From contig NZ_JANUGW010000003.1 of the NCBI RefSeq assembly GCF_024753285.1, positions 62,001 to 126,000 of the forward strand: 64,000 nucleotides of DNA. Reading direction: 5' to 3'. Each line of letters begins with the position of its first letter. The stretch's first letter is position 1. This stretch comes from Massilia pinisoli (GTDB lineage: Bacteria > Pseudomonadota > Gammaproteobacteria > Burkholderiales > Burkholderiaceae_D). Positions 47,962 to 56,003 of this stretch are shown piece by piece. The position numbers and the translations under genes were made by a program. The notes beneath the pieces are model-generated. The model did no database searches. It was not told the DNA's origin and worked only from the letters and a program-made list of their open reading frames with translations.

Positions 47962-49605
47962 ATGAATCGAATCGCAGCAGCGATCCTGCTCGCTTGTTCC
48001 GGCGCCGCACTGGCGCAGACGTCCACCGCTCCCGTTGCACCACCTGTCGCCACCGTCGCCGCCGTCGATGCCGCCGCAGTCCTGAACGCCCATCTGGCGG
48101 ACGACGTGACACGCACGATGAAGCTGTTCGACGTGCCCGGCATCGCGATCGCCGTGGTCAAGGACGGCAAGGTCGTCGCCACCCGCGGCTTCGGCGTGCG
48201 CAAGCTGGGCGCGCCGGACAAGGTCGACGCCAGGACGCTGTTCGAGATCGCGTCGAACTCGAAGGCGTTCACGGCGGCCGCGCTGGCGATGCTCGTCGAC
48301 GAAGGCAAGCTGGCGTGGGACGACCCCGTCACGAAACACCTGCCCGACTTCCAGATGTACGACGCGTACGTGACGCACGAGATGACGGTGCGCGACCTGC
48401 TCACGCACCGCAGCGGTCTGGGTCTCGGTGCCGGCGACCTGCTGTGGTGGCCGACGACGAATTTCTCGACGGACGAGATCATCCACAAGCTGCGCTACAT
48501 CCGCCCCGCCACGAGCTTCCGCAGCAGCTATGCGTACGACAATCTGCTGTACATCGTCGCGGGCAAGATCATCGCCGCGAAGTCGGGCAAGACGTGGGGC
48601 GAGACGATCCGCGAACGCATCCTGCGGCCGGTGGGCATGACGGCGACGACGACGAGTGTCGCCCAGAACGCGCGCAATCCGGACGTGGCGAACGCGCACA
48701 GCAAGATCAACGACAAGATCGCGGCCGTGAAGGCGATGCCGGTGCCGAACGCCGTGGGCGCCGTCGGCATCAACACCGACGCGGAGGACATCGCGCGCTG
48801 GATGAACGTGCTGCTGGCCGGCGGCCGCGTGGGCACGGATGCGAACGGCAAGGTGGTGCGGCTGTACAGCGAGAAGCAGGCACGCGAGATGTGGACGGCG
48901 CAGACGCCGATGCGCATCACCGAGCCGAATCCGAAGCTGGCCGCCACGCGCCCGAACTTCCTCGCCTACGGCCTCGGCTTCCAGCTGCGCGACTGGCAGG
49001 GCAAGCTGCTCGCGATGCACAGCGGCGCGTTGCAGGGCTTTTATTCGAAGGTGGTGCTCGTGCCGGAAGCAAAGCTGGGCATCGCGATTCTCACGAATGC
49101 GGAAAGCGGCGGCTCGCTGAATGCGCTGCAGTACCAGCTGCTCGACCGCATGCTGAACCCGGCCGCGGCGACCGACTGGATCGGCACCGTGAAAGCCGTC
49201 GAAGACGAGAACCATGCGAAGGAACTGGAACGCCTCGGCAAGGCGAACGCCGCGCGCGCGGAAAAGTCGCAGCCGTCGCTGGCGCCCGCCGCGTACGACG
49301 GCGACTACGAGGACCCGTGGTACGGCCTCGCGACGATCCGCAACGTGGGCGGCAAGCAGGTGCTGACCTTGTCGCGCACGCCGGACCTGACGGGCGAGCT
49401 GGAACACTTCCAGTACGACACGTTCATCGTGCGCTGGAAGGAGCGCAACTTCAACGCCGACGCCTACGTGACGTTCGCGCTGAACCCGGACGGCAGCATC
49501 GAGCGCATGCGGATGCAGCCCATCTCCACGGAGACGGATTTCAGCTACGACTTCCAGGACCTGAACTTCACGCCCGTCAAGAAGGACGCTCCCAAGCAGC
49601 CTTAA
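47962..49605 (+). CDS. Secreted serine hydrolase of the beta-lactamase/PBP4* family
   Basis: This 547-residue protein has a signal peptide (MNRIAAAILLACSGAALAQ). The class C beta-lactamase-like domain has the nucleophile motif S98-N-S-K101 (FEIASNSKAF), the Tyr motif YDN in SSYAYDNLLY, and later HSGALQG in place of the KTG-like box. A C-terminal ~100-residue domain (DYEDPWYGLATIRNVGGKQV) resembles the lipocalin-like DUF3471 tail found in these hydrolases. The substrate may be a peptide or ester. Its stop shares the TTAA tetranucleotide with the convergent neighbour's stop. Confidence 0.88.
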   Translation: MNRIAAAILLACSGAALAQTSTAPVAPPVATVAAVDAAAVLNAHLADDVTRTMKLFDVPGIAIAVVKDGKVVATRGFGVRKLGAPDKVDARTLFEIASNSKAFTAAALAMLVDEGKLAWDDPVTKHLPDFQMYDAYVTHEMTVRDLLTHRSGLGLGAGDLLWWPTTNFSTDEIIHKLRYIRPATSFRSSYAYDNLLYIVAGKIIAAKSGKTWGETIRERILRPVGMTATTTSVAQNARNPDVANAHSKINDKIAAVKAMPVPNAVGAVGINTDAEDIARWMNVLLAGGRVGTDANGKVVRLYSEKQAREMWTAQTPMRITEPNPKLAATRPNFLAYGLGFQLRDWQGKLLAMHSGALQGFYSKVVLVPEAKLGIAILTNAESGGSLNALQYQLLDRMLNPAAATDWIGTVKAVEDENHAKELERLGKANAARAEKSQPSLAPAAYDGDYEDPWYGLATIRNVGGKQVLTLSRTPDLTGELEHFQYDTFIVRWKERNFNADAYVTFALNPDGSIERMRMQPISTETDFSYDFQDLNFTPVKKDAPKQP

Positions 49606-50525
49606 ATCGCCGGCACCGGCGAGAACCCGGACACCGCGCGGTACTTGCCGTTGCCGTAGCGGAGGATCTCGCGCTGGTCGATCGCGGAGGGCGGCGCCGC
49701 CGGCGCTTCCGCGCGGCTGATCGCGCCCTGGTAGTGGATGGTGAGGTCGCCGGGCTGCTCGTGCGTTGCGTCGATCGTCCAGGTGCTTTCGATCGCGTAG
49801 CAATCGTGTGCGTCGGTCGTGCTGCCGCCGCCGTCGCGCGCGGACGGATCGGACGCATGCGGCTTCACGGGCGGCGCCAGGCGGCGCTGGCAATCCGGCG
49901 CGCTGTCGACGTTGATGCCGGACAGCGCGAGCTCCACGGCCGGGTCGCGCCGGACCATGTCGCGGCCCGCTTCGTACACCGCGAGCCAGGTGCCGCAGTA
50001 ACCCTGCCAGCAGCTGCCGTATTCGACGGCCACCGCGCGGCGCCGCGCGGCCAGCGCGACTTCGCGCACGGCGGCGGCGCCGGAAAAGCCGCGCAGCGCG
50101 AAGATGCCCTGGCGTCCGGTCACACCCCATGCCGTGCCGCGTTGTTCGAATTGATACGCAGCCAGCGCCATCGGCGTCGCGTGCGTCGTGTTGGCGCGGC
50201 CGTCGTCGCCGGCGGGCACGAGGCCCGCGATGAGCGTGAGGTGCGACGCATCCGTGCGCACCACCAGCTTCGGTTCGACGAGCACGCGGTTCGGTCCCGT
50301 GCTCCAGCCGGCATAGATGCCGCGCGCCATGCCGGGGAGGGGCGGCAGCGTGGCGCTGTGCACGCGTCCGGCCGTGCTGTCGCTCCAGCCGGGAAAGGCC
50401 AGCGCGGCCAGCTGGGCAGGGGAGGGCAGCGCGGGCGCGCTCGCGCCCGCGCACAGCGCCGTCATGCACGTGGCCGCGACGGCTGCGCGGCGGGCGTGGC
50501 GTCGCCAGGACATCGGGTACGTCAT
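49602..50525 (-). CDS. Secreted protein of unknown function coupled to a Deg protease
   Basis: This 307-residue protein has a twin-arginine-like or Sec signal region (MSWRRHARRAAVAATCMTAL ending GASA). The body has five cysteines, including CWQGYC, and no family I recognise. ATG 50525 overlaps the upstream protease stop by one base (TGATG), so translation is coupled; ATG 50513 is also possible. It may be a substrate, inhibitor or partner of the protease, which is inference from the coupling. Confidence 0.6.
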   Translation of the reverse strand: MTYPMSWRRHARRAAVAATCMTALCAGASAPALPSPAQLAALAFPGWSDSTAGRVHSATLPPLPGMARGIYAGWSTGPNRVLVEPKLVVRTDASHLTLIAGLVPAGDDGRANTTHATPMALAAYQFEQRGTAWGVTGRQGIFALRGFSGAAAVREVALAARRRAVAVEYGSCWQGYCGTWLAVYEAGRDMVRRDPAVELALSGINVDSAPDCQRRLAPPVKPHASDPSARDGGGSTTDAHDCYAIESTWTIDATHEQPGDLTIHYQGAISRAEAPAAPPSAIDQREILRYGNGKYRAVSGFSPVPAI

Positions 50526-52066
50526 CAGTTCTTCTTGCCGTTCCAGACGTCCATCATGTCGGGCGACCCCTGCGAGCGGATGCCGTTGTCCTGCAGGACC
50601 GCGTCGGTCGCGTCGACCATCGCCTTGCGCGGCAGGACCATCGTCTCGCCGAAGCGCTGGTCGAAGCGCAGCACGACGAGGTCGTCCTTCAGGTCGCGCA
50701 GCAGGGTCACGAGGTGGCGCAGGCTGCGCACCGGCACGCCGTTGATGGACTCGACGACGGAACCGAAGCGGTTGCTGTAGCCGGCGACGAGCTTGTGCGG
50801 GAAGAACGGCGAGCTGACGACGACGAGTTCCTCGCGCTGGGCGTCCGGCTCGTCGCCGCGGCGCGTCACGAGCGGGCTCGCGTTGAACCCATAGCCGTTC
50901 AGCAGATTCACGTTGGTGTTCAGGAAGGACACGTAGTCGATGGTGGCGCGCGAGAACACGATCGGGCCGTACACGAAGTACGGCGGATAGCTGCCCTCCA
51001 GCGGCGGGATCAGCAGCGGACGCGGACCACCGACGGGCACCTGCACCTGCATCGTCTTGCCGGCGCGGACGATGGTCAGCGGCACCTTGCCGTTCTTCGC
51101 GACCTGCTGCACGCGGTACTTGAAGCGCACGCGCAGGTTCGGTCCCAACCTGACCATGCCCTGGTCGTCGATGGGGTACTCGCCGATGTGCGTGATGACG
51201 TCCCATTCCTTCAGCGGATATTGCTCGTCGCTGCGGTAGGGGCGGTGCACGACGACGCCGTCGACCGACTTGTCGAGCTTCAGGTATTGGCGCAGCACCG
51301 GGTTTTCGAGGGTCTGGATATCGTCCAGCAGCTGCGGCTTGCCATCGTAGCGGCCATCGGCCACGTCGCGCAGGAACAGCTCCACTTCCTCGTTCGGGAT
51401 CACGTAGCCGATGTTCTGGGCGTTCGTGGCGCCGGAGAACGCGAGGCCGATCATCCTGTCGCCGTCGATCACGGGCCCGCCGCTGTTGCCCGGGTTGATC
51501 GCCGCATCGATCTGCACGCGCAGGCCCGCCGTGCCGTGGCCGTAGGGGACGAACTCCACGCGCGACACGATGCCCTTGGTGACGGACAGCGACGTGCCGC
51601 CGACCGGGTAGCCATAGGCCATCACGGCCTCGCGCACGTCCGGCAGTGCGTTCGTGCGCTTGACGGGGTGGTGCTTGTCGAAGAACGATTCGTCGTCCAG
51701 CTTCAGGATCGCGAGGTCCATGTCGTGCGCGATCGCGACGACGGTGGCGCCGACCTTGTCGCCATCCTGGCTGGCCTGCACCTCCACCTGGCTCGCATAG
51801 CCGACGACGTGGGCATTGGTGAGGATGCGCTTGCCCTCGATGACGACGCCCGATCCCGTGACGTCCTGCGGCGTCGCCTTGGTCCAGGGCTTGAAAGGGT
51901 CCGGGCGGCGCAGCGTGCTGAAGATCTTGACCACCGAGTTCTCGACGGCCGGCGAAACGGGCGGCGCCGCAGTGGGCGGCGCGGTCGCCTGGCTGATTTC
52001 CTGGGCGTGGAGCGTGCAACTGGCCAGCGCGATCGCGGCGGCCGCGGCGAAGCGGACGATCTTCAT
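50525..52066 (-). CDS. Periplasmic Deg/HtrA-type serine protease (S1C-like) with PDZ-type tail
   Basis: This 513-residue protein has a signal peptide (about residues 1-21) and a trypsin-like domain with His86 (LTNAHVVG), Asp117 (HDMDLAIL) and Ser195 (NPGNSGGP). The C-terminal half (about 270-480) is PDZ-like and longer than in DegP, closer in layout to plant-type Deg proteases, whose PDZ regions are similarly extended (IGEYPIDDQGMVRLGPNLRV, VVESINGVPVRSLRHLV). It probably handles damaged envelope proteins. AGGA precedes ATG 52066, and the next gene is TGATG-coupled. Confidence 0.85.
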   Translation of the reverse strand: MKIVRFAAAAAIALASCTLHAQEISQATAPPTAAPPVSPAVENSVVKIFSTLRRPDPFKPWTKATPQDVTGSGVVIEGKRILTNAHVVGYASQVEVQASQDGDKVGATVVAIAHDMDLAILKLDDESFFDKHHPVKRTNALPDVREAVMAYGYPVGGTSLSVTKGIVSRVEFVPYGHGTAGLRVQIDAAINPGNSGGPVIDGDRMIGLAFSGATNAQNIGYVIPNEEVELFLRDVADGRYDGKPQLLDDIQTLENPVLRQYLKLDKSVDGVVVHRPYRSDEQYPLKEWDVITHIGEYPIDDQGMVRLGPNLRVRFKYRVQQVAKNGKVPLTIVRAGKTMQVQVPVGGPRPLLIPPLEGSYPPYFVYGPIVFSRATIDYVSFLNTNVNLLNGYGFNASPLVTRRGDEPDAQREELVVVSSPFFPHKLVAGYSNRFGSVVESINGVPVRSLRHLVTLLRDLKDDLVVLRFDQRFGETMVLPRKAMVDATDAVLQDNGIRSQGSPDMMDVWNGKKN

Positions 52067-52322
52067 GAATTCCTGTTCCGGTAACGAAATGTGACATGCA
52101 AGCGTTGCCGTCGCAATATACACCGTGCGTAACTGTAAAAATGCGCAGATTCTCACGTGTAACCGCTCCGTAATGATTTTTTACCGGGTGTGGCTGTTGT
52201 GCGTACATACGATGGCGTCCGGCTTGCCTGTCGGCCGCTGCCCGCGTGGCCGTTCGGCGCTGAGCCGGCAGGCCTCTACGGAACGTGCGATGATCGGTCC
52301 TTGTCCTGTCATCGTCACCACC
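52067..52322. other. Divergent intergenic region
   Basis: This 256-bp gap separates the Deg protease and the metallo-beta-lactamase-fold genes. It contains AT-rich stretches (TGTATATTG-like and TTTTTTACC) that may hold both promoters, but no site is convincing and no gene is seen. Confidence 0.3.
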
Positions 52323-53390
52323 ATGCCTGAACCGATCACCACCATCGCGCCGCGTCATCCCGACGGGCGTTTCCGCAACGTCGTCCCGCGCCGGCGCCAG
52401 GGCGTCCTCGAGATGCTGGCGCTGTTCTGGAAAGTGTCGACGACGAAGCCGAAGACCGCGGTGCCGGACGTGCCGTTGCCCGTGCGCGCGTTGACGGCGG
52501 CCGACATCGACTCTGCGCCGGACGCGAGCCTGTGGCGACTCGGTCATTCGACCATGCTGCTCAAGCTGGACGGCCGCTACTGGCTCACGGACCCCGTATT
52601 TTCCGAACGCGCGGCGCCGGTGCAATGGGCAGGCCCGAAGCGTTTTCACGCGCCGCCGATCGGCATCGACGCGCTGCCGCCGCTCGCCGGCGTGATCCTG
52701 TCGCACGACCATTACGACCACCTGGATTACGACAGCATCGTGCGCCTGATCCCGAAGACGGACGTGTTCATCGCGCCGCTGGGCGTCGGCGACCGCATCG
52801 TGCGCTGGGGCGTCGACGCGGCCAGGGTGCGTCAGCTCGACTGGTGGCAGACGACGCACGTCGAGGGCCTGCGCCTGACCGCCGCGCCGTCGCGGCATTT
52901 CTCCGGTCGCAGCTTGCGCGATGGCGACCGCACGCTATGGGTATCGTGGGTGATCGAAGCGTCCGGGCTGAAGCTGTTCTTCAGCGGCGACACGGGCTAC
53001 CACGACGATTTCAAGACCATCGGCGAGCGCTGCGGCCCGTTCGACGTGACCTTGCTGGAAAACGGCGCCTACAACACGATGTGGCCCGAGGTGCACATGC
53101 ATCCGGAAGAGACGCTGCAGGCCCACCTCGACCTGCGCGGGCGCTGGCTCATGCCCGTCCATAACGGCACGTTCGACCTGGCGCTGCATCCGTGGTACGA
53201 GCCGTTCGAGCGCATCCGCGCGCTCGCGGCGGCGGCCGGCGTGCACGTGACGACGCCGATGATGGGCGAGCGCCTGTCGCTGGCGCAGCCGCACGACGGC
53301 GGCGACTGGTGGCGCGCGGCGATGCCGGCGGCGGCGGCGGCGCCGGTCGTCACGCCAGGTGATCGCGCATCCACTCCTTCAACCCGTTGA
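52323..53390 (+). CDS. MBL-fold metallohydrolase (UlaG/NAPE-PLD-like)
   Basis: This 355-residue protein has the metal motif HDHYDHLDY (HxHxDH) after GVILS, an upstream LGHSTMLLKLDGRYWLTDPV, and later HFSGRS and GDTGYH. It matches the group containing N-acyl-phosphatidylethanolamine phospholipase D-like lactonases; the substrate is unknown. ATG 52323 is chosen at the start of conserved sequence; the frame is open further upstream without a good start. Its 3' end overlaps the convergent gene by 41 bp. Confidence 0.87.
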   Translation: MPEPITTIAPRHPDGRFRNVVPRRRQGVLEMLALFWKVSTTKPKTAVPDVPLPVRALTAADIDSAPDASLWRLGHSTMLLKLDGRYWLTDPVFSERAAPVQWAGPKRFHAPPIGIDALPPLAGVILSHDHYDHLDYDSIVRLIPKTDVFIAPLGVGDRIVRWGVDAARVRQLDWWQTTHVEGLRLTAAPSRHFSGRSLRDGDRTLWVSWVIEASGLKLFFSGDTGYHDDFKTIGERCGPFDVTLLENGAYNTMWPEVHMHPEETLQAHLDLRGRWLMPVHNGTFDLALHPWYEPFERIRALAAAAGVHVTTPMMGERLSLAQPHDGGDWWRAAMPAAAAAPVVTPGDRASTPSTR

Positions 53391-54120
53391 CCCAGTTCTT
53401 GGCCGGCAGGTTGTAGCGCCGCTTGATGTCGGCCGCGCGCTCGTACAGCACGGCGAAATCGATCTGCGGCGCGTCCTTGAACGCGACGACGACGATGTTG
53501 GCGTCGTGGACTTCGGGCAGCCAGACGGCGGCGTCGAACGCTTCCCGCATCGCGTCGAGGTTCTTGTCGTAGTTCGAAAAATCGCCGAACACGTTGGCCG
53601 TCATGATGCCGCCAGTCTTGAGGCAGGCGGCGCAGGCGGCGTAGAACTCGGGCGTGTCGAGCACGGGGCCGCGCGCTTCCTCGTCGTACAGGTCGACCTG
53701 CAGGACGTCGACGGTGCCGTGGTTGGCTGTGTCCAGCACGAAGTCGAGCGCGTCCGTCTCGCGCACGTCCAGGCGCGCGTCATTGGGCGGCAGGCCGAAG
53801 TGTGCGTGGCAGATGGCGATCACGTTCGGATTCAGCTCGGCGGCCGTCACCTGCGCCTGCGGGAAGCGCTGGTAACAGAACTTCGTCAGCGCGGCGCTGC
53901 CGAGGCCCAGTTGTACGATGCGGCGCGGCTCGGCCAGGAACAGCATCCACATCATCATCATCTGCACGTATTCGAGCTCGATCGCGTCGGGCCGCGCGAG
54001 GCGCATCGCGCCCTGGACCCATGAGGTGCCGAGGTGCAGCGAGCGCACGCCTTCGAACTCGGTGATGGTGGCGGGCGGGTGGCCCGGCAGGGAAAAACGG
54101 GAATCGCCGGCTTTCGACAT
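53350..54120 (-). CDS. Spermidine synthase-like methyltransferase-fold protein
   Basis: This 256-residue protein has a Rossmann fold with RRIVQLGLGSAALTKFCYQR as the glycine-rich loop, ELNPNVIAICHAHF and VDVLQVDLYDEEARGP. It matches spermidine synthase-like proteins that lack the full N-terminal domain of genuine aminopropyltransferases, so the reaction is uncertain. ATG 54120 overlaps the stop of the upstream lipoprotein gene by one base (TAATG), so they are coupled. It overlaps the convergent gene tail by 41 bp. Confidence 0.82.
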   Translation of the reverse strand: MSKAGDSRFSLPGHPPATITEFEGVRSLHLGTSWVQGAMRLARPDAIELEYVQMMMMWMLFLAEPRRIVQLGLGSAALTKFCYQRFPQAQVTAAELNPNVIAICHAHFGLPPNDARLDVRETDALDFVLDTANHGTVDVLQVDLYDEEARGPVLDTPEFYAACAACLKTGGIMTANVFGDFSNYDKNLDAMREAFDAAVWLPEVHDANIVVVAFKDAPQIDFAVLYERAADIKRRYNLPAKNWVNGLKEWMRDHLA

Positions 54121-54494
54121 TACGGCAGCGACCATGCATATTGGACGGGCTGCCAGGCCGCGACCGTGTGGCCGTTCTTGACCGAGGGCTTGAAGCGGCA
54201 CAGCCGCAGCGCGGCTTCGGCGGTGCGGTCGAGGATCGCGTAGCCGCTCGACTTGAGCAGTCGCGAATCGCGCACGGTGCCGTCGCTGCCGACGAGGAAG
54301 GCCATCATCGACACGCCCGTCATCCGGGCCTGCACGGCTTCGGACGGATAGACGGGCGGCGCGCAGTCCTCGCCCGCCTGTTGTTGTTGCGGCGGTTGCG
54401 CGGGCGCGGGCGCGGCGGCCGTGCGTGTGGCCGGGGACTGGACGCAGCCGGCGAGCGCCAGCGCGGTCAGGCAAAACAGGGGAAGTCGCATCAT
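54120..54494 (-). CDS. TonB C-terminal-domain lipoprotein
   Basis: This 124-residue protein has a lipoprotein signal (RLPLFCLTALALAGC) and a Pro/Gln-rich linker, then a TonB-C domain (PPVYPSEAVQARMTGVSMMA, RLCRFKPSVKNGHTVAAWQP). Without a transmembrane anchor it is unlikely to act as a classical TonB. The role is unknown. Start is one of two adjacent ATGs (54494 or 54491). It is in an operon with the spermidine-synthase-like gene. Confidence 0.75.
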   Translation of the reverse strand: MMRLPLFCLTALALAGCVQSPATRTAAAPAPAQPPQQQQAGEDCAPPVYPSEAVQARMTGVSMMAFLVGSDGTVRDSRLLKSSGYAILDRTAEAALRLCRFKPSVKNGHTVAAWQPVQYAWSLP

Positions 54495-54556
54495 CCTGCG
54501 CGTGCTCCAACATCGACGAAAGGGGAAGTATCGCACGATCGTGCGCTTCATTCCAG

Positions 54557-54681
54557 AATTCGGGGTCAGAGCACTTTGTAATTTCGAGTTGCGTTCAACG
54601 TCTCCCATCCGGCAGTCAAGTACCTGGAATGGCGCCGAATTCGCCGGATGTCGCTGAAAAAATGTGCTCTGACCCCGAATT
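54557..54681. repeat. 125-bp element with 18-bp terminal inverted repeats (MITE/REP-like)
   Basis: AATTCGGGGTCAGAGCAC at 54557-54574 is repeated exactly in inverse at 54664-54681. Inside, CATCCGGC and GCCGGATG form a second inverted pair, so the whole element folds on itself. It carries no open frame. One end coincides with the stop codon of the exporter kinase gene. The sequence resembles short palindromic elements spread through some proteobacterial genomes, from memory; no target duplication is visible. Mobilisation by a transposase elsewhere is inferred. Confidence 0.6.
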
Positions 54682-56003
54682 TAAGCGGGCAGGATCAGCG
54701 TGACCGCCAGCCCGCCACCCTCGCGGTTGCCGAGGGTGATGCGGCCACCGTGCGCTTCGGCGATTTCGCGCGCCAGCGCGAGCCCGAGGCCCGTGCCACT
54801 GCGCTTCGTGGAGTAGAACGGGACGAGCGCGTTCGTCAGCACGGCGTCGTTCATGCCGGTGCCGCGATCCAGCACGTCGATGCGGACCACATCCTGCACG
54901 CGCCGCACCTGCAGTTCGACGTCCTCGGGACGCGACCCGGATTCGTGGGCGTTTTTTAAAAGGTTGAGGAGGGCCTGTTCCAGCTGCGCGCGGTCGATGT
55001 GCGCGGGCGTCTCCGGCAATTCGCCACCGAGGCGGAACGTCACCTGGTCTGCCAGCCCGGCGACGAAGTCGGTCCAGGCGATCGTCTCGACGCGGGGCGC
55101 CGGCAGCTTGGCGAAGCGCGCGTAGCCGAGGATGAAGCTCTCCAGGTGGCGCGTACGCTCGCCGATCGTCTGCAGGATCTGCGGCAGGCGCTCCGTCTGG
55201 CCACGGCGCACAAGCTCAGTGCCGGAATGCGCGAGCGACGCGAGCGGGGCCAGCGAGTTGTTCAACTCGTGGCTGATGACGCGGATGACTTTTTTCCACG
55301 TCTGCACTTCCTGGCGCCGCAGCTCGGCCGTCAACTGGCGCAGCAACAGCAGTTCGTGGCGCCGGCCGTTCAGGCTGAAGTTGCGGCGTGCGAGGTGGTA
55401 GACCTCTTCCTCGTCGCCGTCGCCCGCGGTGAACAGGCCGTCGCCGCCGCGCGCCAGCGCCTCCACGAGCGCGGGCGTCCTGGCCAGCACGTCGTGCAGC
55501 GCATGGCCTTCCAGCTTGGCGCCGTCGAACAGCAGCTGGCGCGCGGCCACGTTGGCGTAGACGATCACGCGGTCGGGCGCGCCCGGCGGCTGCGTCACGA
55601 GCAGCATCGCGACGGGCGTGTTCTGCACCATCGTGTCGAGCAGCAGTTCGCGCTGCACGAGGTCCAGGCGCTGCTCGCGCAGCACTTCGCCCAGCGCGTT
55701 GTGGGCGGCGATGAGGTCCGACAGCTCGTCGTTCTGCGGCCAGTGCAGGCTGAACGAAAAATCGCCGTCGCGGTAGCTCGTGACCGTGCCTTCGAGGGCG
55801 CGGAACAGCGACAGGATCGGCTGCACCTGCGAGCGCAGGGTGATGATGGAGATCGGGACCACGCACAGCAGGCAGATGCCCAGCACGGCCAGCGGCTGGC
55901 CAGGCAGCAGGTGGTCGAGCGCGAGCGCGATCAGGATCCCGACCGCCAGCAGCGTGCCGACCAAAGCCGACCAGCGCGTGACGAGGGACAGGCGAAACTT
56001 CAT
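54681..56003 (-). CDS. NtrB-type membrane sensor histidine kinase
   Basis: This 440-residue kinase has two membrane helices (about 11-30 and 38-57), a HAMP-like linker, a PAS domain (about 120-225) and a HisKA/HATPase core with His245 in VISHELNNSLAPL. The HELNN form is typical of NtrB-like kinases. The ATP lid has GTGLGLALAREIAEAHGG. ATG 56003 overlaps the regulator stop by 4 bp (ATGA). It is the last gene of the exporter operon and partners the sigma-54 activator. The stop codon lies at the border of the inverted-repeat element. Confidence 0.93.
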   Translation of the reverse strand: MKFRLSLVTRWSALVGTLLAVGILIALALDHLLPGQPLAVLGICLLCVVPISIITLRSQVQPILSLFRALEGTVTSYRDGDFSFSLHWPQNDELSDLIAAHNALGEVLREQRLDLVQRELLLDTMVQNTPVAMLLVTQPPGAPDRVIVYANVAARQLLFDGAKLEGHALHDVLARTPALVEALARGGDGLFTAGDGDEEEVYHLARRNFSLNGRRHELLLLRQLTAELRRQEVQTWKKVIRVISHELNNSLAPLASLAHSGTELVRRGQTERLPQILQTIGERTRHLESFILGYARFAKLPAPRVETIAWTDFVAGLADQVTFRLGGELPETPAHIDRAQLEQALLNLLKNAHESGSRPEDVELQVRRVQDVVRIDVLDRGTGMNDAVLTNALVPFYSTKRSGTGLGLALAREIAEAHGGRITLGNREGGGLAVTLILPA

